NCBI GenBank assembly: GCA_037147235.1
Contig: JBAWVO010000150.1
Coordinates: 1-15,492 of the forward strand
Direction of reading: 5' to 3'
DNA from: JANXQG01 sp037147235
GTDB lineage: Bacteria > Planctomycetota > Planctomycetia > Pirellulales > Thermoguttaceae
DNA: 15,492 nt
Shown: piece after piece, positions 5,302 to 12,130 of the stretch
How the letters are laid out: the number at the start of each line of letters is the position of its first letter
Numbering within the stretch: position 1 is the stretch's first letter
The notes under the pieces: generated by a model
The model's database searches: none
Told to the model about the DNA's origin: nothing
The model's input: only the letters and a program-made list of their open reading frames with translations
Translations under genes and position numbers: made by a program

Positions 5302-6273
5302 ATGGCAGAGATTACCGCTTCGGCCGTGAAGGAGCTGCGTGAAAAGACCGGCCTTCCCATGATGGACTGCAAAAAGGCCCTGACCGAGAGCCAAGGCGAC
5401 ATGGAGAAGGCGATTGAAAGACTGCGCATTCTCGGTAGGAAAGTCCAAGAGAAGCAAGCGGACCGTTCGACATCGACCGGCCGAATTGCCATTTTCTCCG
5501 AGCTAGAGCCGGGTGCCGGGGCACTGATTGACCTGCGTTGTGAAAGTGCCCCGGTGGCCAACAACGAGCATTTCATTAGCTTGGCGAACGACCTAGCCCA
5601 GCAGCTTGCCAAAGGGCCGGGTGCGGCCACGCCCGATGAGTTGCTCGATCAGCCGTCTCCTAGCCAGAAGGGCACGACGTTGCGTCAGCAGTTTGACGAC
5701 TTGAACAACCGCATCCGCGAAAAATTTGTTCTCCAGCGGATTTTGCGGGTTGCTGGTCCCACGGCCGGTTATGTCCACCATAACGGCGCGGTTGCCGTGC
5801 TCTTGCAAGTAGAAAACGCATCGGGCGCGGCCGAATTGGCCCGCGATATTTGCATGCACATCGCAGCGATGAAGCCGGTCGTCCTGCACAAAGAGGATCT
5901 CGATCCGGCATCGGTAGCCAAAGAGCACGACGTCTTGGATCAGGCCATGACGCAGGAAGCGGAAACCATTAAGAACGAAGCGGAACGAGTCCTCGCACTT
6001 CCGGACCAGCAAATCCAGGATCCCAATAACTTGGAGCGAATGACCAGCAGCCACAGTCGCGCCCGTGGCGACCAGAAGAAGACCGAGGGGATGGCGAAGA
6101 ATAAGGCCAAAGTGATTGAGGGCCGCTTGAATGTGTTCTATGCGGAGCGTTGCCTGCTGGAACAGCCCCATGCCAATCAGGCCAAGTACGACAGCAAGAA
6201 GATCGCCGAATTGGCCAAAACGGCCGGCATGAAGATTAATGGCTTCTTCCTTTGGGAACTGTCCAAGGAGTAA
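5302..6273 (+). CDS. tsf: Translation elongation factor Ts, divergent
   Basis: This 323-residue protein has a clear EF-Ts start (MAEITASAVKELREKTG, then MMDCKKALTESQGD at 20-33) and the DICMHIAAMKP block at 182-192 (compare MHVAASKP in E. coli). EF-Ts opens EF-Tu to release GDP. Two oddities stand out. The canonical TDFVARN motif, whose Asp-Phe pair acts on EF-Tu in E. coli, reads SAPVANN here (residues 82-88). About 40 extra residues (roughly 220-262, charged and rich in Lys/Glu/Gln/Asn) are inserted before KVIEGRLNVF, making it longer than the 283 residues of E. coli. AAGGAG is 9 bases before ATG 5302. The stop overlaps the ribosome binding site of pyrH: the last codons AAG GAG TAA are themselves the AAGGAG signal. 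Confidence 0.95.
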   Translation: MAEITASAVKELREKTGLPMMDCKKALTESQGDMEKAIERLRILGRKVQEKQADRSTSTGRIAIFSELEPGAGALIDLRCESAPVANNEHFISLANDLAQQLAKGPGAATPDELLDQPSPSQKGTTLRQQFDDLNNRIREKFVLQRILRVAGPTAGYVHHNGAVAVLLQVENASGAAELARDICMHIAAMKPVVLHKEDLDPASVAKEHDVLDQAMTQEAETIKNEAERVLALPDQQIQDPNNLERMTSSHSRARGDQKKTEGMAKNKAKVIEGRLNVFYAERCLLEQPHANQAKYDSKKIAELAKTAGMKINGFFLWELSKE

Positions 6274-6278
6274 CCCCC

Positions 6279-7037
6279 ATGTCGACATCGGGCAATAGTT
6301 CGAGCGACCCGCGTTTCGGCCGGGTTGTGCTGAAGATCTCCGGCGAAGGCTTTACGCATCCCGGTGAACGAGGCATCGCCATGGATGCCGTGCTCCACAT
6401 CGCCCGGCAGACCAGCCAGGCGGCCAAGCACGGTATCCAGTTGGCGCTGGTCATCGGCGGCGGCAATATCCTCCGCGGCGCACAGTTCACGTCCGGCAAT
6501 TCCAGCATTCACGAGGCCACGGCCCATTACATGGGCATGTTAGCCACGGTGATGAACGGCCTGGCCTTACAAGACGCTCTGGAATCGCTCGGTTGCGATA
6601 CAAGGCTGATGAGCGCGATCCGCATGGACGGCGTGGCCGAGCCGTATATCCGCCGCCGTGCCCGAAGGCACCTGGAGAAAGGCCGGATTGTCATCCTCGC
6701 CGCCGGTACCGGTAGCCCCTTCGTCACGACCGATACGGCCGCTGCCCAACGGGCACTGGAGCTTGATGCCGACATCCTAATAAAAGCCACGCGGGTTGAC
6801 GGCGTGTTCAGCGATGATCCCGAGAAAAATCCCCACGCCGTTCTTTATAGCCAGTTGAGCTACGAGGACGTGTTGCGGCAGAACCTCCGTGTCATGGACA
6901 CGGAAGCCATCGCCAAGTGCCGGCAGTACGAGATGCCGATCATGGTTTTCAACTTCCGCAAGGAAGGCAACATCGAGAAGGCCGTGATGGGCGAAAGAGT
7001 CGGCACCTTGATTCAGACCGCCGGAAAGGGAGTATAA
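6279..7037 (+). CDS. pyrH: Uridylate kinase (UMP kinase)
   Basis: A 252-residue bacterial UMP kinase of the amino-acid-kinase fold. It phosphorylates UMP to UDP with ATP as a cytoplasmic hexamer, normally activated by GTP and inhibited by UTP. Seen motifs are RVVLKISGEGF (nucleotide binding), VIGGGNILRG, HYMGMLATVMNGLALQDALE, GTGSPFVTTDTAAAQRA and ILIKATRVDGVFSDDP. ATG 6279 is 5 bases after the tsf stop and uses the AAGGAG that ends tsf, so the two genes are tightly coupled. An in-frame ATG at 6252, inside tsf, would add nine residues with no family support. Confidence 0.97.
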   Translation: MSTSGNSSSDPRFGRVVLKISGEGFTHPGERGIAMDAVLHIARQTSQAAKHGIQLALVIGGGNILRGAQFTSGNSSIHEATAHYMGMLATVMNGLALQDALESLGCDTRLMSAIRMDGVAEPYIRRRARRHLEKGRIVILAAGTGSPFVTTDTAAAQRALELDADILIKATRVDGVFSDDPEKNPHAVLYSQLSYEDVLRQNLRVMDTEAIAKCRQYEMPIMVFNFRKEGNIEKAVMGERVGTLIQTAGKGV

Positions 7038-7047
7038 GGGACCCACC

Positions 7048-7608
7048 ATGACCTCCGATGAAATCCTGTTGGACGTGGAAGAGCGCATGGAAAAGGCGAT
7101 CAGCGTCCTCAAACATTCTCTGGCCGGTATTCGCACCGGCCGGGCCAACCCGGGCCTGGTCGATTCGCTCCGCGTCGAGGCCTACGGCTCGCAAGTGCCG
7201 ATCAAGCAGCTTGCTTCGGTCGGTGCTCCGGAGCCGAACCAGATCGTCATCCGCCCTTACGATCCAGGCACGATCAAGGACATCGAAAAAGCGATTCAGG
7301 TCAGCGGTCTTGGCTTCAATCCGCAAAGCGACGGCCGCGTCATTCGCCTGAATGTGCCGCCCTTGTCAACCGATGTCCGCCGCAAGATGGTTGCCCGTAT
7401 CAAGGAATTGACCGAGGAGTCCAAGGTGGCCGTTCGCAACGTCCGCCGCGACGGCAACAAGATGGCCGACCAATCGGAAAAAGATAAGGATCTTTCAGAG
7501 GACGAACGCGACAAAGTCAAAGAAGACATTCAGGAGCTGACCAAGCAGTACGAATCCCAGGCCGGCGACCTTGCCAGGGCCAGGGAAAAGGACGTCATGG
7601 AGGACTGA
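7048..7608 (+). CDS. frr: Ribosome recycling factor
   Basis: A 186-residue RRF, within the normal size (about 185). With EF-G it splits the post-termination ribosome. Visible signatures are the N-terminal helix ERMEKAISVLKHSLAGIRTGRANP, the beta domain GSQVPIKQLASVGAPEPNQIVI, and the long helices TDVRRKMVARIKELTEESKVAVRNVRRDGN, which include the arginine-rich patch that binds 23S rRNA. It follows pyrH by 10 bases, with GGGA just before ATG 7048, and closes the cluster. In many bacteria cdsA/uppS genes follow frr; here uppS is 4.5 kb away, next to purA. A weak hairpin (ACCG 7652-7655 / CGGT 7661-7664) followed by five T residues may end the transcript. Confidence 0.97.
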   Translation: MTSDEILLDVEERMEKAISVLKHSLAGIRTGRANPGLVDSLRVEAYGSQVPIKQLASVGAPEPNQIVIRPYDPGTIKDIEKAIQVSGLGFNPQSDGRVIRLNVPPLSTDVRRKMVARIKELTEESKVAVRNVRRDGNKMADQSEKDKDLSEDERDKVKEDIQELTKQYESQAGDLARAREKDVMED

Positions 7609-7684
7609 GGCTTCCCCGAGTGTGCCGCGCAACTCTGATGGGCTAGGGTTTACCGATTTACGGTCGGACGCTTTTTGGATAGTC

Positions 7685-7885
7685 TCAGAGCGTCTCATTC
7701 GACATGGTGGAGGTTCCCGAAACCGTCTCCGGATCGCGATCATCGGCAAATCTAAATTTCTTGCACGCACGTAGTTCTTGTTCGACGCGGCGGTAGTAGT
7801 CAACGACTCGCCGGAGATCATGCCCATTTTCTTCTGAAACTTGATGCCGGACGTGGCGAACTTCATCAATCTCGTAATCAATCAT
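7685..7885 (-). CDS. Orphan antitoxin-like small protein
   Basis: This 66-residue protein's first 40 residues align without gaps to the antitoxin at 10371-10583: IDEVRHVRHQ against IAEIRRIRAE, the same DL nine residues on, then YYRRVE against DLRRRE. The helical pattern and the size fit small antitoxins that partner PIN toxins. No PIN gene lies next to it. Its ATG follows the cyclophilin TAG stop with no gap (TAGATG on the minus strand), with a weak GAAGGCGG ribosome signal inside the cyclophilin tail, so it is probably made from the cyclophilin mRNA by termination-reinitiation. The C-terminal third is polar (DPETVSGTSTMSNETL) and shows no conserved pattern. It may be a solitary antitoxin left after toxin loss, or a regulator of the toxin 2 kb away. 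Confidence 0.65.
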   Translation of the reverse strand: MIDYEIDEVRHVRHQVSEENGHDLRRVVDYYRRVEQELRACKKFRFADDRDPETVSGTSTMSNETL

Positions 7886-9016
7886 CTACGGTGCCGCCTT
7901 CGCCGACTTCTTCAAATCCTTGACCTCATAGGGGTGCTGCCGCTTGCGCGTGACTTTGGCCTCGAGGATCGTGTCGGCTGCTCCAACCGTCGGATCATCG
8001 GGGTTCCGCCGCTTGAGCTTGGCGAGTACATCAAATCCGCTGATGACCCGGCCAAACACCGTATGCTTGCCATTCAGCATCGTCGTCGGCACGAAAGTCA
8101 GAAAGAACTGGGATCCGCCTGTGTCGAGGCCGGCATGGGCCATGCTCAGGCTGCCACGGAAATGAGTGCGATAGTCGGGCTTGCGACATTCGCACGGTAT
8201 CGTATAGCCTGGCCCTCCGGTCCCATTACCTTTCGGGCAGCCGCCTTGGGCCACGAAACCGGGCAACACGCGGTGGAACTTCAACCCATTGTAAAACCCT
8301 TTCTCGACGAGCGTAATGAAGTTCAGTACGGTGTTGGGGACTTCGTTCTCGAATAACTCGACTTCAATGTCGCCCGCGCTGGTCTTCAAGAGTACGCGAG
8401 GCAAATCGTCGGCTTTGGCTTCGGCATCGCGAATCTTCTTCTCTTTGGCCCAGTCGGCCCTGACAGAGTCAACCGAATCGAGATAGTGCTCGTACTCTTG
8501 GGGTAAATTTCCTCGGGCCTTGGCTGCCTGGAGCCATACCCCTGCCTGCCCATATTCGTTCACACAGAAAGCGGCCACTCCCGCGAGAGCGGGCACGTAT
8601 TTTTCGGTGCATTTGTTGTCCATGAGCAACTTGCCGAGTTTGAAGGCTACTTCGTAATCGTCGAATCGCACGCGATCCGCCAAGGTAACCACCAGGAGTT
8701 CCGTAATTTGGGGATCGGTGTTGGGGGCTTTAGCATAGGCACTTTCGGCCGCGGCGACCAATTTCCCTACCATCGCCTCGGCTTTCTCAATTCCTTCACC
8801 GTACTGCTTGCGGATTTCTGTCTTCCTGGCGGCATCTTTCGAGGTGGCGTACTCGCTTTTCAGGGCACCCAGGTTGGCAACCAAATCGGTCCACTCCGCG
8901 TTGATCTTGGCGAATTCCTCGTCCTTACTGCCTGCGGCCGGCACCGGTGGGTCGGCAGCCCATACCCAAGTATTGGAAAGACAGAAAAAAAAGACGAGCA
9001 GCGTGCGAACCAACAT
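7886..9016 (-). CDS. Secreted cyclophilin-type peptidyl-prolyl isomerase
   Basis: A 376-residue protein with a signal peptide (residues 1-20, cleavage near WVWA-ADPP), a mostly helical, lysine/alanine-rich region (about 30-200) that may be a TPR-like or coiled-coil dimerisation segment, and a cyclophilin domain at about 207-357. Active-site residues are visible: Arg249 and Phe254 in FHRVLPGFVAQGG, Gln257, SQFFLTF at 302-308 and His318 in NGKHTVFGRV. Met313 stands where human cyclophilin A has Trp121, as in many bacterial forms, which lowers cyclosporin binding. It should speed proline isomerisation of exported proteins in the periplasm. AAGGAG lies 8 bases before the ATG. The stop codon touches the start of the antitoxin-like gene 7685-7885. 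Confidence 0.93.
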   Translation of the reverse strand: MLVRTLLVFFFCLSNTWVWAADPPVPAAGSKDEEFAKINAEWTDLVANLGALKSEYATSKDAARKTEIRKQYGEGIEKAEAMVGKLVAAAESAYAKAPNTDPQITELLVVTLADRVRFDDYEVAFKLGKLLMDNKCTEKYVPALAGVAAFCVNEYGQAGVWLQAAKARGNLPQEYEHYLDSVDSVRADWAKEKKIRDAEAKADDLPRVLLKTSAGDIEVELFENEVPNTVLNFITLVEKGFYNGLKFHRVLPGFVAQGGCPKGNGTGGPGYTIPCECRKPDYRTHFRGSLSMAHAGLDTGGSQFFLTFVPTTMLNGKHTVFGRVISGFDVLAKLKRRNPDDPTVGAADTILEAKVTRKRQHPYEVKDLKKSAKAAP

Positions 9017-9061
9017 AATTATTCTCCTTGGCCAAAGGCGTAATGTACTTGGGTTTACTAA

Positions 9062-9089
9062 GTAGGTCAGGCTGGAAAGCCTGACCTAC
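9062..9089. repeat. Perfect palindromic intergenic repeat
   Basis: Perfect 12-bp arms GTAGGTCAGGCT (9062-9073) and AGCCTGACCTAC (9078-9089) flank the loop GGAA. It lies between the divergently transcribed cyclophilin and rsmD genes, so it is not placed as a terminator. The arm layout (GTAGG...CCTAC with a central GGAA/GGGA loop) is like the repeat at 1051-1084, which suggests one family of small hairpin elements. Confidence 0.88.
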
Positions 9090-9168
9090 AACGGTTCCGG
9101 CTCTCCACTATCCATTCCACGTCCCATACCGTACCATAAGAGGCTGATTTGGCAAAGAGGCACCTCCC

Positions 9169-9825
9169 ATGGCAAAGCGAAAAAAACCAACAACCGACAG
9201 ATCTCGTCGCGGACCGCCGACGGCCGCGACGATTCCCGTTGGCGTGCGGATCATTGGAGGCACGTTCCGCGGGCGGAAATTGGAGTATTCAGGCGATCTG
9301 CGCACTCGGCCCATGAAGGACCGGGTCCGAGAGGCCCTTTTCAATCTTCTCGGCTACGGAGTCAAAGGCAAGCTCGCCATCGATCTATTTGCCGGCACCG
9401 GTGCCTTGGCGCTCGAAGCCCTGAGTCGCGGTGCTTCGCGGGCAGTTTTCATCGAGCAACATCGGCCAACCGCGCAAACAATTCGCCGCAACTCCACCAC
9501 TCTGGGGGTTGAGGCGATTGTCGATGTAACCTCGGCCGATACATTCCTTTGGGCCAAACGCCTTCCCGACCTGGGCACCCTACCGTGGGTTGTCTTCTGC
9601 TCTCCGCCCTACGAGTTTTATGTCGCCCGAAAGGACGATATGCTGCAACTCTTGAATCGCTTGATCGAGGTGTCCCCGCCAGACAGCCTTTTTGCCGTGG
9701 AATTCGACGAACGGTTCGATTTCCATGAACTGCCCGAGCCCGACCAATGGGACGTTCGCCCCTATCCGCCAGCAATTTTGGGGATTTGGGAAAAGCTGCC
9801 TGGTGTCCTCCCCGCGTTGCATTGA
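9169..9825 (+). CDS. rsmD: 16S rRNA (guanine966-N2)-methyltransferase RsmD
   Basis: A 218-residue class I methyltransferase. RIIGGTFRGRKL (27-38) and RPMKDRVREALFNLL (47-61) are RsmD signatures; AIDLFAGTGALALEALSRGA (70-89) is the SAM-binding motif I. Motif IV, DPPY in RsmD of E. coli, is SPPY here (CSPPYEFY, Ser145), which may alter catalysis or may be a lineage variant. The enzyme methylates G966 of 16S rRNA in the small subunit head. The N-terminal 20 residues are basic. AAAGAGG is about 9 bases before ATG 9169. The gene stands alone, with the toxin-antitoxin pair 70 bp downstream. Confidence 0.93.
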   Translation: MAKRKKPTTDRSRRGPPTAATIPVGVRIIGGTFRGRKLEYSGDLRTRPMKDRVREALFNLLGYGVKGKLAIDLFAGTGALALEALSRGASRAVFIEQHRPTAQTIRRNSTTLGVEAIVDVTSADTFLWAKRLPDLGTLPWVVFCSPPYEFYVARKDDMLQLLNRLIEVSPPDSLFAVEFDERFDFHELPEPDQWDVRPYPPAILGIWEKLPGVLPALH

Positions 9826-9895
9826 TTCACCAAGCGAGTGTAGAATGGTTAGTAGGTGGCGGAGGTCTTGTTCCCAGGAAAATGGGGGTGGTGAG

Positions 9896-10378
9896 TTGAA
9901 ACCGCGAGTTTACGTCGAAACGTCTGTCATCGGCCACCTTACCGCTTGGCCACAGCGGGACGTGATCGTGCTGGCGCACCAGATAGCGACTCAGAAATGG
10001 TGGGAATCGGTGTTTGACAGGTTCGAGTTGTTCGTTTCGGAGTTGGTAATCCGCGAGTGTTCTGCTGGCGATAATCAGGCATCGCGAGAGCGGCTGAATG
10101 TAATTTCCGAGCTAAACCTTCTGCCGTCCACTACTGAATCTGAACGGCTTGCGAGGGTCTTTATCCAACGGGGTGTAGTGCCCGAAGCCCAATTTCCTGA
10201 TGCATTCCACATTGCCTTGGCGGCGACGCACGGATTACAATTCTTAGCGACTTGGAATTTGCGCCATATCGCCGGGGCAGTCGTGCGAGCAAATATTGAG
10301 CGAGTTTGTCGCGAAGAGGGGTATAGTCCACCAACAATATGCACTCCAGAAGAGCTGATGGAGGTTAACGATGCCTGA
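9896..10378 (+). CDS. PIN-domain toxin, VapC-like
   Basis: A 160-residue PIN protein. It opens MKPRVYVETSVIGHLTAWPQRD, in which Glu8 takes the place of the usual first Asp, as is seen in a known branch of these toxins. Further likely metal residues are Glu49 (VSELVIRE), Asp102 (FPDAFHIALAA) and Asn121 (ATWNLRHI). TTG 9896 is chosen as the start because the family begins within one or two residues of KPRVYVETS; a GGGGGTGG purine tract precedes it, and the open frame upstream runs into rsmD without PIN features. The end overlaps the antitoxin start by 8 bases, so the order is toxin first, antitoxin second, unlike the vapBC pair at 3502-4156. Likely a ribonuclease; its RNA target is unknown. Confidence 0.83.
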   Translation: MKPRVYVETSVIGHLTAWPQRDVIVLAHQIATQKWWESVFDRFELFVSELVIRECSAGDNQASRERLNVISELNLLPSTTESERLARVFIQRGVVPEAQFPDAFHIALAATHGLQFLATWNLRHIAGAVVRANIERVCREEGYSPPTICTPEELMEVNDA

Positions 10379-10583
10379 TGATCCAATTATTGCTGAAATC
10401 CGAAGAATCCGCGCTGAATATGCCGCACAGTTCCACGGAGACCTTCACGCGATGTGCGAGGATCTTCGTCGCCGAGAGCGCGAGTCGGGGCGTGTTTACG
10501 TCGCGCTTCCACCCAGGCGTATCGAGGCCGAGCATACTTCTGATGTTGCGTCGGAAAATGCAACTCTGGCTCCGGCAGGGTAA
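10371..10583 (+). CDS. Cognate small antitoxin of the PIN toxin
   Basis: A 70-residue protein (DDPIIAEIRRIRAEYAAQ, then GDLHAMCEDLRRRERESGRVYV) of the kind regularly found after PIN toxins of the KPRVYVETS type in cyanobacteria and planctomycetes. That association is recalled family knowledge, not a search result. GGAGG lies 7 bases before ATG 10371, inside the toxin gene. The helical N-terminal 45 residues match the orphan at 7685-7885. The tail is disordered-looking. No helix-turn-helix or ribbon-helix-helix is obvious, so self-repression may depend on the complex. Confidence 0.75.
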   Translation: MPDDPIIAEIRRIRAEYAAQFHGDLHAMCEDLRRRERESGRVYVALPPRRIEAEHTSDVASENATLAPAG

Positions 10584-10645
10584 ACGGATAGAAAAAATGA
10601 TTTCACAGACCGCAGTATAAACCATAGAAATCGGTGTGAGGATGT

Positions 10646-11041
10646 TTATTCTTGCGGAAGCCTTCTCTCTCCTTTCTTCTCCTTTCCGCCATTGGAATTC
10701 ACAACTTCCGTGAGAACCCAGTTCATCTTGAGTGCTGCCTGTCTTGCACTTCCGGTCTGTTCGTATGCTTCATCATAGACTGTCAATGCATCGCGAACCT
10801 CTGTCTCCCGACCGTCTCCTAGAAGGCGGTTAATACGCCACAGGCCCGTTCGATGAAACAACAGGGTGCTGTCTGTGGCCGAAACCACGGTAAAAATCCA
10901 TAAAAACAGAATAAGCGTCCATGCGATGCCAAGACCGATTCGAAGGGATCGCCGCCACCTGAACTCGGCGACGAGCCAAGCGACAAAAATACAGGCTGGC
11001 ACCAGAACGTAGACTACCACTCCCATCGTGTGGAACAACAT
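10646..11041 (-). CDS. Small membrane protein of unknown function
   Basis: A 131-residue protein with two predicted transmembrane helices (about residues 6-26, VVVYVLVPACIFVAWLVAEF, and 33-53, IGLGIAWTLILFLWIFTVVSA), a short basic loop between them (RWRRSLR) and a soluble C-terminal part of about 75 residues (LLGDGRETEVRDALTVYDEAYEQTGS, helical) ending in a Lys/Glu-rich tail. By the positive-inside rule the loop is cytoplasmic, so both termini should be periplasmic; this is a prediction. Two adjacent ATG codons exist (11044 and 11041); the second is 6 bases from AAGGAG and is preferred. I do not recognise the family. An 18-bp palindrome lies 45 bp upstream. Confidence 0.7.
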   Translation of the reverse strand: MLFHTMGVVVYVLVPACIFVAWLVAEFRWRRSLRIGLGIAWTLILFLWIFTVVSATDSTLLFHRTGLWRINRLLGDGRETEVRDALTVYDEAYEQTGSARQAALKMNWVLTEVVNSNGGKEKKGERRLPQE

Positions 11042-11085
11042 CATCGGCTCCTTCGCATCACTTTATAATAGCTGCGGCACTGGAA

Positions 11086-11103
11086 ATCGCATTGCAATGC
11101 GAT
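11086..11103. promoter_or_regulatory. 18-bp perfect palindrome, possible operator
   Basis: ATCGCATTGCAATGCGAT reads the same on both strands. It lies 45-62 bp upstream of the membrane protein gene; a TATTATAA sequence (-10-like, minus strand, about 11070-11063) lies between the two. With no loop it is a better candidate for a dimeric regulator site than for an RNA hairpin. Confidence 0.6.
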
Positions 11104-11166
11104 CGGGTTGGTTCTATAAGCGGGATGTTAAGACCACGGTCTCAATAACACAGTTCTAATTCCTTT

Positions 11167-11190
11167 GGGATACCCAACTTCGGGATACCC
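11167..11190. repeat. Short direct repeat GGGATACCC
   Basis: Two copies of the palindromic 9-mer GGGATACCC (11167-11175 and 11182-11190) lie 15 bp apart in the intergenic region between the membrane protein and uppS genes. They form part of a cluster of repeats reaching to 11331. Confidence 0.7.
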
Positions 11191-11227
11191 CTGTTCGGCG
11201 CGGGTCTCCTGACCCCGCCGAAACGTC

Positions 11228-11266
11228 CGACCGAAGGTCTCCCGGTAAATCGGAGACCTTCGGTCG
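11228..11266. repeat. Perfect inverted repeat with 15-bp arms
   Basis: CGACCGAAGGTCTCC (11228-11242) and GGAGACCTTCGGTCG (11252-11266) pair perfectly around a 9-base loop. No T-tract follows on either strand. It lies 70 bp downstream of the uppS stop codon on the uppS transcript and could stabilise the mRNA 3' end or be a repeat element. Confidence 0.88.
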
Positions 11267-11285
11267 GCAGTGTGGCTCGGTCGGA

Positions 11286-11331
11286 GACCGGCCACAACGG
11301 TCGCATGGGTGTCCTGACCGGCCACAACGGT
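11286..11331. repeat. 16-bp direct repeat adjoining uppS
   Basis: GACCGGCCACAACGGT occurs at 11286-11301 and again at 11316-11331, 30 bp apart. The second copy ends 4 bp before the uppS stop codon. It lies next to the 15-bp-arm inverted repeat and belongs to the same repeat-dense block. Confidence 0.85.
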
Positions 11332-11335
11332 GGGT

Positions 11336-12130
11336 TTAGTTCGCTTTCCCCAGCCCACCGAATCGCCGGTCCCTTGAGGCAAAATCGCGAATGGCGGTGT
11401 GCAGTAACGCCTCGTTAAACTCCGGCCAAAATAGCTCGGTCACCCAAATCTCGGCATAGCTGATTTGCCAAAGGAGAAAGTTGCTCACCCGCATCTCTTG
11501 GGCCGTGCGAATGAGCAGGTCCGGCTCGGGCATGCCGGCCGTATAGAGATTGGCGGCAATCGTCTCTTCGGTAATCTCGTCGGGGCAAAGCCTGCCGCTG
11601 CGGACTTCATGGGCGATGTGGCGGCAGGCATCGACCAATTCGGTCCGGCTACCGTAGTTAATGGCCAGACAGAGCCGCATCCCCGTATTCTGGGCACTCA
11701 TGGCCACGGTTTGGTCCATTTCCCGCAAGGCACTTTCAAAGATGCCCTCGCGACGGCCGATGACACTGACGCGGATGTTCTGCTCCATGATCAACGGCCG
11801 CTCGCCCACCATGTAAAGCTCGAGCAACTGCATGAGGAATGTGATTTCCTCGGCCGGTCGCTTCCAGTTCTCGCTGGAAAGACAGTAGAGTGTAAGCTGT
11901 TCGAGACCGAGCCTGGCACACTCTTCGGTGATGCAGCGAACGACGTCGGCACCGCGACGATGACCCTCGATCCGCGGCAGTCCCTGGCGACTGGCCCAGC
12001 GGCCGTTGCCGTCCATGATGATCGCGATATGGCGAGGCATCCTCTCGGCTGGCACGTCGGCCAGCGCGAGTGGCCTCGGCACGGGCGCAGCGTCAGACGA
12101 CTTATTTACCGCGTCAGGCGTTATGGACAT
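11336..12130 (-). CDS. uppS: Undecaprenyl diphosphate synthase
   Basis: A 264-residue cis-prenyltransferase that condenses eight isopentenyl diphosphates onto farnesyl diphosphate to make the lipid carrier for cell-wall and surface glycans. The catalytic block PRHIAIIMDGNGRWA holds Asp40; also seen are GHRRGADVV, LYCLSSENWKRP, INYGSRTEL and the C-terminal block RTAQEMRVSNFLLWQ followed by YAEIWVTE and WPEF. E. coli has RTGGEHRISNFLLWQ there, so GG is replaced by AQ. An extension of about 30 residues precedes the domain. The start is the second of two adjacent ATGs (12133 and 12130); the purA stop is at 12114, so the genes overlap by 17 bases and uppS is probably translated by coupling, as no good ribosome binding site is visible. 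Confidence 0.95.
   Translation of the reverse strand: MSITPDAVNKSSDAAPVPRPLALADVPAERMPRHIAIIMDGNGRWASRQGLPRIEGHRRGADVVRCITEECARLGLEQLTLYCLSSENWKRPAEEITFLMQLLELYMVGERPLIMEQNIRVSVIGRREGIFESALREMDQTVAMSAQNTGMRLCLAINYGSRTELVDACRHIAHEVRSGRLCPDEITEETIAANLYTAGMPEPDLLIRTAQEMRVSNFLLWQISYAEIWVTELFWPEFNEALLHTAIRDFASRDRRFGGLGKAN

Noticed and set aside
7652..7676. Intrinsic terminator after frr
   Set aside because: The stem is only 4 bp and a 7-base gap separates it from five T residues; too weak to list as a feature.
7841..8356. 171-codon plus-strand open frame
   Set aside because: It lies antisense to the cyclophilin domain, which has clear active-site motifs on the minus strand.
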